From: Primulina eburnea
Lineage: Eukaryota; Streptophyta; Magnoliopsida; Lamiales; Gesneriaceae
Assembly (NCBI RefSeq): GCF_022965805.1
Contig: NC_133103.1
Coordinates: 33,389,281-33,453,280, forward strand
Direction: 5' to 3'
Length of the DNA: 64,000 nucleotides
The position numbers and the translations under genes were made by a program. Shown piece by piece: positions 11,473-23,262 of this stretch. The number at the start of each line of letters is the position of its first letter. The stretch's first letter is position 1. The notes beneath the pieces were generated by a model. That model worked only from the letters and a program-made list of their open reading frames with translations, ran no database searches and was not told the DNA's origin.

Positions 11473-11755
11473 TATATATACTGCATGCAACAACATAAGA
11501 CGTGGCTTCATTTTCATAGTGCACGTCGCACCGCGGGTGCGGTCATGCCAGCACCGCGGGTGCGCTCAAACGGTGATTCCTATCCATTCTCTCAAAGCTG
11601 AGACCGCGGGTGCGCTGCCTACACGACCGCGGGTGCGGTGTCATCAGCGCGGGTGCGCTCCATCTAATACCGTAGGTGCGGTGTGGCTACGGGCTTTGCA
11701 CTACATTTTCTGCACACACACCGCGGGGGCGGTCGTGCTAGCACCGCGGGTGCGG
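11473..11755 (-). promoter_or_regulatory. U3 promoter of C 3' LTR: eight GC-rich palindromes plus TATA box
   Basis: Plus-strand copies of ACCGCGGGTGCGGT or variants start near 11530, 11552, 11602, 11625, 11645, 11670, 11720 and 11742. On the coding (minus) strand they end about 50 bases before a TATATATA at 11480-11473. That is an enhancer-array then TATA layout. Several copies lie in pairs 22 bases apart, about two helical turns. Confidence 0.55.
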
Positions 11756-11923
11756 TTGTGCAAACTTCTAAATTCTAGTTTTCTGATCATGCCACACCTG
11801 ATTTCTCAAGTCTTTCCTTCCCTCATTGCATGTCATGCATTCTCATATCTTCCGAGTCTCCCGTTAATGAAGATTAATAATTAATAAGCTTGGTTTAACA
11901 ATTCTATAATTCTCGGGCATTAC

Positions 11924-14372
11924 GTTTCTCCCCCTCTTAGATCTGAGTTCGTCCTCGAACTCTCAAGTAATCAATTCAGCTGTACAAGAAGAAATGTATA
12001 CTAGAGTTCAACTCGTACTCAACTCTCTGATTCCAGTCTGGAATAAGAATTCATGAAGTATCCTATCATAATACTTCTTAAACTAACTCTGACAGAATCA
12101 ATCTTGCTATGCTGGTTATACAACATCTGTATAAACCAATTATAATTTATAACAAAACAATACCAGTAATTGTTATCCAATCTGTTTATCCCAATCAAGG
12201 ACCTATACCATCTTTATATTCAAATACCAATCGTCATCATCCGACGTTGGTGTCTTCAATCTATTCATGCTGAACTATCTGGATAACTAGTGCTAACCTC
12301 CAGCACTAAAGTTCCACCAATATCTGCCAATATCTGATTACTACACCCTGACTATCTGTCAATCTCTCTGATTACCTGCCAATCTGTAATAAATCTGCAC
12401 AAGAGAGCTTATGATATATTTTATCACAAGTACAACTCCATCAAAATCACAATCTGATATCATCTTATTCAATATTCTAATCCATCTGATTATTTCTTTG
12501 ACATCGATCTATGTCATCTAGTTCTGTTTGTACGTACTCTGGTACAAACTGATAGATATAGATTGAGAAATCTGTCAATCATAATCATATCATATCATAA
12601 TCTGGAAGTATTGCAATGATCTTATTACGAACTTCATCGAAATCTACTCCCCAATTCTAGTCTGAAATGTACGGAGTCTTTAATAAATCTTTTGATCTCT
12701 ATCTTTTTGTCTTTTCTGTTAGCAATTCAAACATATCAGTACAATTTCTGCCAACCTTTCAATACAATTTCTGTTATAACCGATTTAATCTGTCAACTAT
12801 CTGTTCGAATATCATACATTCACAGTCATCAGAATGAAACTGAATCCACTACGGTACATTTCTGACCCTATCTGTGGTTTCCGATCCGAACTACTGACAT
12901 AAACAATCAGTTAATAACATAAATAAAAGAAAATATACCTACCTGGTATTCGGCTCTGACTATCGATATCAAATCCTGTTAACCATTCTGAAAAATTCTG
13001 ATATCAGATAATAATCAATCTCATACGCAACACAAAACCCCATATCTGTTACTCTGTTCTGATTATTACAATCAAGTTCTGAACATTCTGATCACATGTT
13101 TGACTGTTTACATTAATCTGTATCAAACACTGATTCACAATAACAGTAATATCACATCAGGTTCAGAATAGAAAGACCCTATACAGATCTAGTGAGTCTA
13201 AGAAAACTCATAAAATAACAAAATCAAGCAACTGTAAATTCTGGCTATCTGACCACTCCTCATACTGCCCAGATCAACTGCTCTATCTCATCTGCAAATA
13301 ACATATGCTCCCAACACTATCAGATATCACAATTACTGATGTAAAACAATAACAATACTTAGCAAAGCAACAGTCGAATAAAATAATCTGCCAAATCAGA
13401 CAAAATATATCTCTGACAATTCTGATATTTCTGAAATTTCTGGTCTTTCTGATCTCGGTATCTTATCAACCACTGATCGAAATCTCAACTGTGTCAAAAT
13501 CAATCTGTATACTAACTTCAGATATCGCATACTCTGAATACTATCTGTTTCAAGCAGGATTCTTATCTGAATAGTTTCTGTATACAATCATCATTGTTCT
13601 CAGACTATTCAATAAAATCTTCAAATATTCAATTTGATCAATTAAATACTGCAAATATATCAAAATCTCATAGATATAACAACATCAGACCATCTCGGAC
13701 TATACGGACATATGCCAAAGAGGAACACTAAATCAGCGGTAACTCTTGGCTGATAATTTTCTACTGATCTTTCAATTCTTCTAATTCGTTCTGTATCATT
13801 TTATTCATTCAATATCATTCTGTACTGAAATCTAACATACAATCAATGTCTGATCTCAATTCAATTCTGAACTCTATCTTTCTGGTATAAGGCAATTCTA
13901 AAATCTTATCTAGGCAAACATCAGTCAACCCATACATCATTGGCAAATCTGCCAATGCTAGGCTCGATTTCAGTAAATCTACTGAATACATAAGGTTACC
14001 ATCTGCTCCTTTCTGTAATAATCCAGTCATAAACAACACAGATATCAAAGGAATTCTAAATTTAGAATCCTTATCGTGAAATCTCTACTTATCAGCCATA
14101 TCTGGTCTGAATCTTATATGTTCCTGACTGGAATCTATAATAGTTCTGTACTGGTTCAGCATATTAACATCAATAATGCAATCAAATCAGCAACACAAGT
14201 ACATAAATATTACAGTCATATAGACCCAACAGATAATGCATATCTCCATGCAACTCATTCAAGGATAATCTTAAGGAATGCATTAGTATATATCAATACA
14301 TATGCAATCTCATTATAAAGAATAGTACCTGTTGTGAATTCTGGATCTATGTTTTCAATTGAACTCTGTTCC
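11924..14372 (-). pseudogene. Element C degenerate pol region
   Basis: No long frame exists. The stretch 14048-13815 still shows a ghost of the protease-RT junction: LPMMYGLTDVCLDKILELPY followed by RKIEFRIEL is recognisable as the gypsy segment ahead of the RT fingers, and stop-ridden traces of the next part run to about 13690. The rest, 13690-11924, is AT-rich with frequent CTGAT/TCTGA words and no recognisable domain. The purine tract before the 3' LTR is present opposite 11929-11940 (CCCCCTCTTAG on the plus strand). Confidence 0.6.
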
Positions 14373-15230
14373 CTACAATCTTCGGGAACGCTTCTGGGGA
14401 CAGAATTTAGCAAAGTGTCCCGGCTGTCCACAATTATTGCATCTACCAGTCACTCCCTGGCATTGCGCGGTGGAATGTCTCCCTCCGCAACTCCTGCAAT
14501 ACACTCCAGTATAGCTCGGACTAGAACTACTGGAACTCGAGGAATCACCCCCTAACTTCTTGCGGGCTTTCAGCAAATCTTGCTTCCCACTCGTACTGCC
14601 GTGATCATATCGGAGAGGGGATTGCTGTGTCTGGGGTTGCTTCACACATAACCTTGTCAATTGTCTAATCAGACTCGCCTCCGCTCTCTTCGCTCTACTC
14701 AGGATGTCAGCAAAATGGTAAGGTCGCTGCAAATTCATAAATGCAACTACCTCCGAGTTCAATCCTCTGATGAATTGATTTACTATAGCTTCATCATTTC
14801 CAGCTAAATGAGGAGCAAAATGCATTAGAGTCGAGAATTTAGCAATATATTCGTCAATATTTAGCTGCCCTTGGCTCAAATTCTCAAACTCTAATTTCTT
14901 GTCCTCTCGGTACGAAGCTGAGAAAAATCTTCGACAGAATTCAGTTCTGAATATTTCCCACGAAATCACTGTACCTCTCTGTGCCCACATTCTTGTACTG
15001 GTAATCCACCAACTCCTGGCGGCTTTTCGTAGCTGGTAAGGCACCATTTTAACCCTCTGGTCATCTGTACAATCAAGTAAATCAAACAAGATTTCTATAT
15101 CATCAAACCAGTTCTGACAATCCTCGGATGTCTCGGAACCACTCAGAGTCGGCGGCTGTAATAACTCAAATTATTTCATCTTTTCTTCTAACTGAGTTTC
15201 TGATACATCTCTCTGTTCAAACGAAGTACT
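14373..15230 (-). pseudogene. Element C gag, nearly intact with one early stop
   Basis: From about 15230 the reading gives a gag N-terminus with one UAA stop near 15170, then an open 238-codon stretch (15089-14373 and its upstream extension). Visible are QLRKAARSWWITSTRMWAQRG, GQLNIDEYIAKFSTLMHFAP, a Ser-rich linker and two Cys/His clusters, the second a zinc knuckle CNNCGQPGHFAKFC. It ends naturally with SRRL-stop. It is similar to element B gag. Compared with pol, gag is strikingly well kept. The open part has no ATG start of its own at 15089. Confidence 0.75.
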
Positions 15231-15604
15231 GCCCTTTTCTGAAATTCTTCGAGGCGGTATATCTGAATATCAAACAGATTAGTACACAATCTATACAATC
15301 TGTCTCAGCCCTCCTCTGATCATATACCTCTGATTCAGACTCGGTTCTGATTCAGGCTTAACAATTACATGCTGCAATCAACTCAGATACAAACAACATG
15401 TAATAGGGAAAACAGTAAATCATGCTAGCACCCATAATGTAATTCAACATTATAATAAATCTCATGCTAGCAATCACATGCAAGGAAGAAAGTTTAATCT
15501 ACCCCCTCATTCTCTACTATCTCAGTCTAAAAGATCTATCAACTCTGACTATGTCAATCTAAAGGATATATCGCTCTGATAATCTAAGTCTAAAGGAACT
15601 ATAC
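15231..15604 (-). other. Element C leader (untranslated)
   Basis: AT-rich leader between PBS and gag. I see no gene. It contains three close copies of a short TCTAAAGGA-ATATC-GCTCTGAT type phrase at about 15530-15610, ending in the PBS itself. Confidence 0.5.
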
Positions 15605-15616
15605 GCTCTGATACTA
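15605..15616 (-). promoter_or_regulatory. Primer-binding site of element C
   Basis: On the minus strand this reads TAGTATCAGAGC, the initiator tRNA-Met complement with one mismatch at the second base, five bases from the LTR end at 15622. Confidence 0.8.
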
Positions 15617-15918
15617 CTTGTTGTGGGGACCCGGACGCTAATTATCTTCTTAATCATCTTTGGGATTTAATTATCAATTAAGATAATAAAGGGTCTAAAA
15701 ATTTTTCTTTTTAGAATAACGTGCGGAAGGTAATGGCGATCTACAAAATATACATATCTGTATAAACTACAATTCAGTATAAAGATACAAAAATCTTTTA
15801 ACTAATCTAAGGTTCAACTACTATAGTTCAAGTAATAAAACCCAAATCTATCCAAGTCCGGAACCACCACGCTAACTCGTCTCCTCTCGTCATCTTCTCG
15901 ACCCTGATCCAGCCCCAC

Positions 15919-15967
15919 CTGTTGTCATGCACACATACAAAACAAGACAACAGCCGGATAACTCCGG
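15919..15967 (-). promoter_or_regulatory. Conserved double stem-loop in C 5' LTR
   Basis: Same structure as in the 3' LTR: CCGGA...TCCGG hairpin then CTGTTGTC/GACAACAG stem. In a transcript starting at the TATA box it lies in the 5' leader, about 300 bases before the PBS. Confidence 0.5.
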
Positions 15968-17512
15968 TGAGAATAAATCCCAGTATAAAACATGGTAAGC
16001 ATGTATAGAAACAATCTAAATCATAAAACATGCTATCATGTTCATATTCAAAAGTAATAGATTTCATAATCTATGAAGTCAAATCAAAATAAGCATGCAA
16101 CTCAATTCAGATAAACATGCAATTCAACTCAATTCATATAAACATGCTATCATGACTGAAAGCAATAACCATGGGTTTCATAATCTATGAAACCACATCT
16201 CTAAACACATGCAGCTCTAGTCAAATCATGTCTAGACTCGACTCGACTATAACTCTAGGGATCCTGGTGTGAATAAGACGTCACTGTCTGTCACCTACCC
16301 TACCAATCGAGGTGCTGTACGTCTTATTCCTAGACTTCGGTCTGATCTGTATCCGCATCTACAATAGGGGCGGTGATCTTCCCCTAAGCTGTGATATCGC
16401 CGAACGTCTAGAAGTCTGGATGATCTCGCAGACTTTCCTATCTTAATGCATGAATACAAAATCTGTAAGCAAGCATAATCATCTGAACATGATTTGCATA
16501 CAAGTTCTATACGCAAATCGATCTATAACAAACATAATCATATCAAGATATGCAATAATCATATCACGATAAAGCATAAACAAGAATATAGTGTGTGATT
16601 TATTGGGCAACTCAAGGATGATCTCGATTGAGTTGTTTCTTCCCGAATGTCACATGAATTATACCTTTGTCGTCCCCGTCTGAGGAAGACGAAGTCTCGA
16701 AGTTCAGTCTGTCCATATCCGATCTGACATGACAATATAAATACACTGTATCAATGTGTAACTCAAAACATAATCTGTTATGATCAATACTCAACTCAGT
16801 ACAAAATCTGATTAATATCTGAACAAAATACAATCTGATTCATATCAACAATATCACGATATAATCGAAATCATTTCTGAATATAATCAATCTGAATCAG
16901 CTGATGTTTCAACGGTACAAGAATACAGTCTTGATAAACCCGTCGATGTCAACATCACAAATATCATATCAGAACTCGTAATCAATACCATATTGTCATT
17001 CTTCTAATTCCAGCATATCAATATCTATCAAATGCAACTCAAGATATGCTGAGATTCATAACATAGGCATACGGTATGATTTCTTCGATCTGACTTCACA
17101 TATATACTGAATAATCTATCCCGAACACATAAAATAATTATCTCTCTATTCCTCAAGCAAGAACAATACAAATCTAGTGTTTAATCTAAATCAATATCTT
17201 CTGAAAATCATAACAATTACAGAAACAGTCTGTTCTTTAATCTGTCTTCAATTCTACATTGTCTACGGTAGTAGAAACACCATATCTGAATCCCATGCAA
17301 TTCTAGCAACATCATATTTTCAAAACACTGCAAAACGTAATAAAACTTACGTCATTGTGTAGCTCTAGTTGCGAGGAATACGATACTGCGTTCAGATTTG
17401 AATTCTGATAGACGAATCTTCCACAATCGTAAATCTAAAAGGCGTAAGGATTTTTCTTTCCAAAATCTCGTCCCTTTTTCCGATTTTCTGATGGATTTAC
17501 GTGTCATGCTCC

Positions 17513-17794
17513 TATATATACTGCATGCAACAACATAATACGTGGCTTCATTTTCATAGTGCACGTCGCACCGCGGGTGCGGTCATGCCAGCACCGCGGG
17601 TGCGCTCAAACGGTGATTCCTATCCATTCTCTCAAAGCTGAGACCGCGGGTGCGCTGCCTACACGACCGCGGGTGCGGTGTCATCAGCGCGGGTGCGCTC
17701 CATATAATACCGCAGGTGCGGTGTGGCTACGGGCTTTGCACTACATTTTCTGCACACACACCGCGGGGGCGGTCGTGCTAGCACCGCGGGTGCG
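17513..17794 (-). promoter_or_regulatory. U3 promoter of C 5' LTR: GC-rich palindrome array plus TATA box
   Basis: Eight motif copies as in the 3' LTR, then TATATATA at 17520-17513 on the minus strand. This copy would drive the element's genomic RNA. Confidence 0.55.
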
Positions 17795-17969
17795 GTTGTG
17801 CAAACTTCTAAATTCTAGTTTTCTGATCATGCCACACCTGGTTTCTCAAGTCTTTCCTTCCCTCATTGCATGTAATGCATTCTCATATCTTCCGAGTCTC
17901 CCGTTAATGAAGATTAATAATTAATAAGCTTGGTTTAACAATTCTATAATTCTCGGGCATTACATTATT

Positions 17970-19209
17970 TCTGAATGGGTTGCATTGATTATGCACTATT
18001 TGCTGAATACTTATCTGCTATAATATTTATCTCTTCATATTTTGGGAAACTGGTTGATATCGATGAATTTTATGAAATATTTTATACTGCAGTAAGATGA
18101 GAATGAGATTGAGTCAGCTTGTATTGTACTTGGATTGTGTGATTCTGACTGCATTATTGATATTGATATGCTGACCAAGTACAGAACTATTATAAACTAT
18201 TTATGAAAGAGGGTGAGATTCAGACCTGAAATAGCCAAAGAATGAATAAGATAAGATTTCAGATTTGATTCCAGTCAGGGAGATTGATTCCAGCCTTGAC
18301 TTGATACCAGGTATTTTTTTATCTTCTAAAACCCTGTACAGAATGATATCGAATGAATTGAAAGAATTGAGAAAGCAGTTAGAATATTACTGGCCGAGAA
18401 TTGCATCTGATGGTGTGTTTCTCCGTGAGATGTGTCAACTGTGTGTATAGTTTGATGAATCCCATGTTCAGAAATATTTTGACGATCTTATGCTTGTGTT
18501 AGCGGTGATGTTCTGATATAATTGAAGAATACGACTGATTTGGTTGAATATTCAGAGAATTGAAAAGTTATATACAGAAATTGCTGAATTGTAAATCTTT
18601 ACTGAAAACAGATTGTATTCAGGGTTTGTTATATCTGAGAGGATATATTTATTGATTTGAGTATTGTGAAGCTGTAATCAATAGGCCGAGACCGACATCA
18701 GTGTCTGATATTTGAAAATATATGAGCTTAGTAGATTATGGTCGATGAATTATGTTCTGAATTTGATTTGAAATTTGATTTTTGAATAAATAATTGAGAC
18801 AGCTTATAAACCGTTGAGACTGTATATTATGCCAGTGAATCAGAGTTGATTTTGAGAATTAAAGCGGCTCAGAAGGTTGATTAGAATGTCTAGAAATTGA
18901 TATCGAGAATAAGAATAAGATATCGATCAGAATATTCGGATATACGATATCCAACGATTATATATAGATTGTTTGTAACACAGTTAAAGTCGTGATCAGT
19001 TGTAGAAGAACGATATCGCTGTTAGAAATTTATAGATGTATGAGATTAGCAGGCTATTATATACGATTGTTGTATTGAATCTGCTTGAGACTTGTATCTT
19101 TATATCAGTATAGATGATTGATATTCCGAATCTGAGCCGATATTGCTGTTATTTTTTAATTCGTGTTTGACACAGATTGGTGTATAGTATTGAGATTATA
19201 TACAGTTCA
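17970..19209 (+). pseudogene. Element B degenerate pol, with an RT remnant
   Basis: This continues element B after the element C insertion. At about 18250-18425 the plus strand still shows SLDLIPGIF, SKTLYRMISNELKELRKQLE and then RIASDGVFL, which matches the gypsy RT N-terminus ([12 protein letters not shown]...ELKELK...) in damaged form. Nothing else is readable. The relics match the place of the pol ghost in element C. Confidence 0.5.
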
Positions 19210-20070
19210 TGTCACACCCTTACTCTATACTTTGCATAATTACCATAATCAAAATAAGGTTTGAATGATATAACTATATTATGAATCAAATCAAACAAGG
19301 GGCATCACTTTGACGGTTTGTAAAAATTTTGGCATGACGTCCCTATATTTTGTATAAGCCCAAACCAAGCAACAACATTCATATATACATAGACACAAAC
19401 TCAACTCAAGCAACAACATCGACCCATATATATATAATCGTATATCATTGGCGCTCGGGCGCTAATTTCTTACCGCTCGGGCGCCACTCTGCGCACAACC
19501 CTCTCAAAGATCGCTTCCGAAATGGCTCTTCCGTTCATAATCTGAGAAAATGGTAAACTACAAAGTTGTAGCTCTAAATCTTGGCCTGAATCTCCCACTA
19601 GTTTCAGGTCATTTGGAGGTCTGAGTAAAAAGTTATGCCCATTCTCCCAACATGTGTCATTGTAGGAGTGACGATACACACGACCCACTTCGGGGCGCTT
19701 TTGGCTTGTCTTCCACAATGATTTGGACAAAACCCAAAACGTGAAAGTGGTAACCTTACATCTTAGCTTTCTAAAGATTATGGCCTAACACAATTTGGAT
19801 CAATACTCAAATGATTATGCTAAAACCCTTAAAAACTGCCATATTTCATCTCATTTCCTACCAACTTCATAACACTACTTCTACCTACACATCTTACTAT
19901 CACTATTTTAACACATATTCATTCTCAAGATACCATGGACGATATAAAAGTCATGTTCAATCTCAATATTGATACCTCAATCATCACGTGAAATCTAACG
20001 AGCTAAATAACTACATAATAAACGACATAAACGTATTACTAATCATTTGTACGAGTAACCGGGCATTACA
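19210..20070 (-). repeat. Solo LTR S, 861 bp, inserted in element B
   Basis: On the minus strand it begins TGTAATGCCCGG and ends GGGTGTGACA. A perfect TSD GTTCA is at 19205-19209 and 20071-20075. There is no internal region, so it is a solo LTR. It contains a pair of GC-rich motifs of another type (GCGCTCGGGCGC family, 19451-19485). Confidence 0.85.
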
Positions 20071-20075
20071 GTTCA

Positions 20076-21423
20076 AGCCGAATCAGAGTTAAACTCGAGA
20101 ATTACAGTGGTACAGAAGATTGATCAGAATGTTCAGAACTTGACTTCGTTGATCAGAGTAAGATGTCGGACTATCAGGTATGAGATAGTGTATTGTATGT
20201 GAATAACTGATTTATTGTGCTGTATGTTTCGGATTTGAAACGACATGTATTGTCAGATGGATACAGAAATGGAGTCAGTATTCATTCTGAAGATAGAAAT
20301 TATTAGAAGCGTACAGTAGTCGGTTCAATACAGATTTTAGTAGCAAAAAAAATATATATACGGTAAGTGGAAAAGACAATTTTAGTAGAAATAGATGAAA
20401 GCTGATATTTCCGAAATTTCTATTCAGATTTATGAATTGACAGCAGAGAAAACAGAAAGAATAAAGACAAGAGACGGATAATATAGATTAGCAATTCTTG
20501 AATGAAAATGAGATTACATTTCAAAATTACTGTAATGAAGCTATTACTTTCTTCTTGAGGTAATGATATGATTTAGGTCACTAGAGACAGAGTAATCAGG
20601 CCAAGAGGTGTTGTTTTACACACAAAGACGTCCAGACCTAACCAGATGACTGTGATTTATGTCTGACCAGAGGTTAGATTACACCAAACACCGGAGGATA
20701 TCTGTGGAACCATAGTGCTGGATGTTAGCACTAGTTGACAAGACTCATTGTCACTTTGTAAATTATTGTACAACAATAGTGATTTGATAAGTATTGAAAA
20801 CAGCTCAGAATAGACCGATTGAATATGCCAATGTCAGATGATGACTAGTGGTATCTAAAACAAGAGTTTGACTATTGAATTGAGTTAGATTAAACTGATT
20901 TGATAGCGGATGATGTTATTGAATTGTTGTGTGTATTTATTTGTATAGCCTGTATTCTGAGATTGATTCGATCAGGGTTACTTCGAGTGATATTATGATA
21001 TTATATTTCCTGAAGTCTTATTCCAGATTGAAATCAGAATCAGTAAAAGAAAGATAATTCAGAATGGAGACTATTCTGTTGTTAGAAGGTCAATAGAGGG
21101 GTTAGAATATCGAAGAAGTTATTTGGAAGACAGTTTAAGCCAGATGAGGCCGAATTTGATGAAACATCGAACTAAGTCGAAATGTCGATTCCGAGTTTGA
21201 TTGTAAAGAACATAGCTCAGAATGAAAACTATTCCACTTATGAAAGTTTAGTGGAGTCGTTATGGCATTGAAGAAGTGACTTGGGAGACAGAAGCAGAGG
21301 TGAGATAGAGATATTCAGAGTTATGCTCATAATGTGATTATTTATTCAGTTTTTGATTATATTGAATCTTGTTTGGATTGCCTGTGAGTTTGGGGACGAA
21401 CTCATATCTAAGAGGGGGAGAAA
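20076..21423 (+). other. Element B 3' internal region and polypurine tract
   Basis: AT-rich, stop-filled sequence with no recognisable domain; by position it is decayed integrase and 3' untranslated region. It ends with the purine run AGAGGGGGAGAAAG at about 21410-21424, the expected polypurine tract. Confidence 0.55.
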
Positions 21424-22975
21424 GGTAATGCTCGAAAATCGTAGATTGATAAGACGAGATTATGGAATGTTGCAATGATGAAAGACCGCACTTGCACTAC
21501 CATGATTGACCGCACCCGCGGTTGTTAGGCAGAAAGTTAGAGTTTGAGTTCGAGAGGAAACCGCACCCGCGGTAAAAATGATACTGCACCGGCGGTCAAG
21601 CTTCTTGAAATTTTAGAATGTAGGCCGTGAGCTGAGCGCACCCGCGGTGCAGAGGCAGCGAACCCGCGGTGCAACGTGTTTGCTGAAAAATAATAACACT
21701 TGTCCTAGGCCATGCATATACGTTGAGGTGTCTTTCATTCCCTCACTATCTCAGCAGTAAAAATCGAGAGGGAGATCTGAAAGTTCCTATAGTTGCATCC
21801 TAGCTTGAAACTTAACTTGTGCAATATCTATTCATCCGATTTGTATTCCGAGTAGAGATTCTTGCTCCTTGCATCATAAGCTTCAAAAGGATGTAAGTAT
21901 TTATATGTTTCAGCATGTTTTGAAGATTAGATGTTGGGGAAATTTGGATAGATATGTTATTACTGGGTATATCGTTATTGCGCAGTTATGCCATTGAAAT
22001 AGAATTTGATTGAATTCTGATTATATCCAGTATTGATTTGAGAATGTATATTGATACTGTAGCTATTCGATATTGTTATTGTCAGATTGGAATGGACATA
22101 TTTGAATCCGAGACTTCAACCTCGTCAGACAGCGAAGAGAAAGGTATAATTCATGTTGATGCGGGATTGCACAAATCGAGTTAGATTCGACTTGAGTCTC
22201 CCAAAATCACATACTAGATTGTTTATACTTTGATATGTTGTGCCTTGTTTATAGATTCATATTCAAGCCTTTAAGATAGGTGAGTCATTTGCTAGATTCT
22301 CCAAATAACTTGACGTTCGGTGGTATCGACGAATCACTCCGATTGTAGACATTCGATACAGTCAGGACCAAAGTATAGGAATAAGATGTAACGCCACCTA
22401 GAATGGGAGAGTAGGTGGGAGATCTGTTACATCTTATTCACATCGGGATCCCTAGAGTTAGATAAGAGTCAAGTCCACGATATGAGTTGTATTTTAAGTT
22501 GATTATCTTATATTGCTCAAATTTCATAGACTAGGTGGAACATGATGTTATTGATTTTATTCATGATAGTATGCTTCATGATTTATATTGTGTATATGCA
22601 TGTTTACATATTTTATACTGGGATTTGTTCTCACCGGAATATCCGGCTATTGTTGTGTCTGTATGTGTGCATAACAACAGGTGGGGAAGGATCAGGGTCA
22701 AGACAAAGATGAGAGATCGAGTTAGCGTGGTGATTTTGGGCGCAGCAGATTACTAGTGATTGTACATATGATCTATAGTTTGTATTGAACACTAGTTTGT
22801 ATGAATGTACTGAAATAAGAAATATATTTATGCTTGGGGAAATAAAATAGAAACAACTCTTGTGCTTAGATTATATACATTTGATTTAATGTTAAAAGCA
22901 AAATTTTGACCCAAATTTTCTAGTAAAGATCCAATTAATCCCAGACAGAATTGAGTTAGATCTCGGTTCCCCACA
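21424..22975 (+). repeat. 3' LTR of element B (internally deleted)
   Basis: It starts with a mutated GGTAATG instead of TGTAATG and ends CCCCACA. At about 21947 the sequence jumps to what corresponds to 7190 of the 5' LTR, so roughly 500 bp are missing. The GC-rich motifs are at 21484-21672. Confidence 0.88.
22634..22680 (+). promoter_or_regulatory. Conserved double stem-loop in B 3' LTR
   Basis: CCGGA-ATA-TCCGG (perfect five-pair hairpin; damaged in the 5' LTR) is followed by CTATTGTT pairing with AACAACAG, in which one G has become A so that an A-C mismatch arises. Confidence 0.45.
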
Positions 22976-23213
22976 ACCAGTGTGGGGACCCGGACGCTGA
23001 TCTTTTTATTAATCATCTTTGGGACTTAATTATCAATTAAGATAAACAGGATCTAAAAATTTTTCTTTTTAAAATGTCAATGCGGAAGGTAATGGAATCA
23101 ACTAAGGTTCAACTATTATAATCAAGTAATAACACCTACTATACAATAAGTCCAGAATCACCACGCTAAACTCGTCTTCTCTCGTCATCTTCTCGACCCC
23201 GATCATACCCCAC

Positions 23214-23262
23214 CTGTTGTCATGCACAAATACAAAACAAGACAACAGCCGGATAACTCCGG
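23214..23262 (-). promoter_or_regulatory. Conserved double stem-loop in LTR D
   Basis: On the minus strand CCGGAGTTATCCGG precedes CTGTTGTC/GACAACAG; the stem is intact although the loop and surroundings differ from element C. Confidence 0.5.

Larger units (their letters stand above)
9583..11923 (-). repeat. 3' LTR of element C
   Basis: Read on the minus strand it starts at 11923/11924 with a mutated first base (plus strand ends ...CATTAC then G instead of A) and ends CCCCACA at 9583. It carries the GC-rich motif array and TATA box on the minus strand and the double stem-loop near its 3' end. Confidence 0.9.
9583..17964 (-). mobile_element. Element C: non-autonomous gypsy-type LTR element with gag, inserted in B
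   Basis: LTRs of about 2.34 kb (9583-11923 and 15622-17964) flank a 3.7-kb interior. A perfect TSD TTATT is at 9578-9582 and 17965-17969. By eye the LTRs differ at roughly 25-30 positions, about 1 percent, so insertion was fairly recent. The interior has a gag near the 5' LTR and only scraps of pol. It is too short for a complete gypsy gag-pol, so it must have moved with enzymes supplied by another element. Confidence 0.9.
15622..17964 (-). repeat. 5' LTR of element C
   Basis: On the minus strand it begins TGTAATGCCCGAG at 17964 and ends CCCCACA at 15622. It mirrors the copy at 9583-11923. The GC-rich array is at about 17569-17794, the TATA box at 17513-17520. Confidence 0.92.
6167..22975 (+). 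mobile_element. Element B: Ty3/gypsy-type LTR retrotransposon, nested and decayed
   Basis: It is bounded by LTRs at 6167-8229 and 21424-22975 and by a perfect 5-bp duplication ACCAG at 6162-6166 and 22976-22980. Order: LTR, PBS, gag, decayed pol, purine tract, LTR, all on the plus strand. Element C (9583-17964) and solo LTR S (19210-20070) are inserted in it. Own internal sequence is only about 4 kb and contains no readable pol, so the copy is non-autonomous or dead. Confidence 0.9.

Noticed and set aside
11530..11755. CRISPR-like regular short repeats
   Set aside because: Units are 14 bp, unevenly spaced, lie in LTR promoters and occur in eukaryotic retrotransposons; no cas genes.
11519..11884. 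121-codon open frame, repeated at 17559-17924
   Set aside because: It runs through the GC-rich palindrome array in both LTRs of C on the strand opposite to transcription; the encoded repeats merely reflect the DNA motif.
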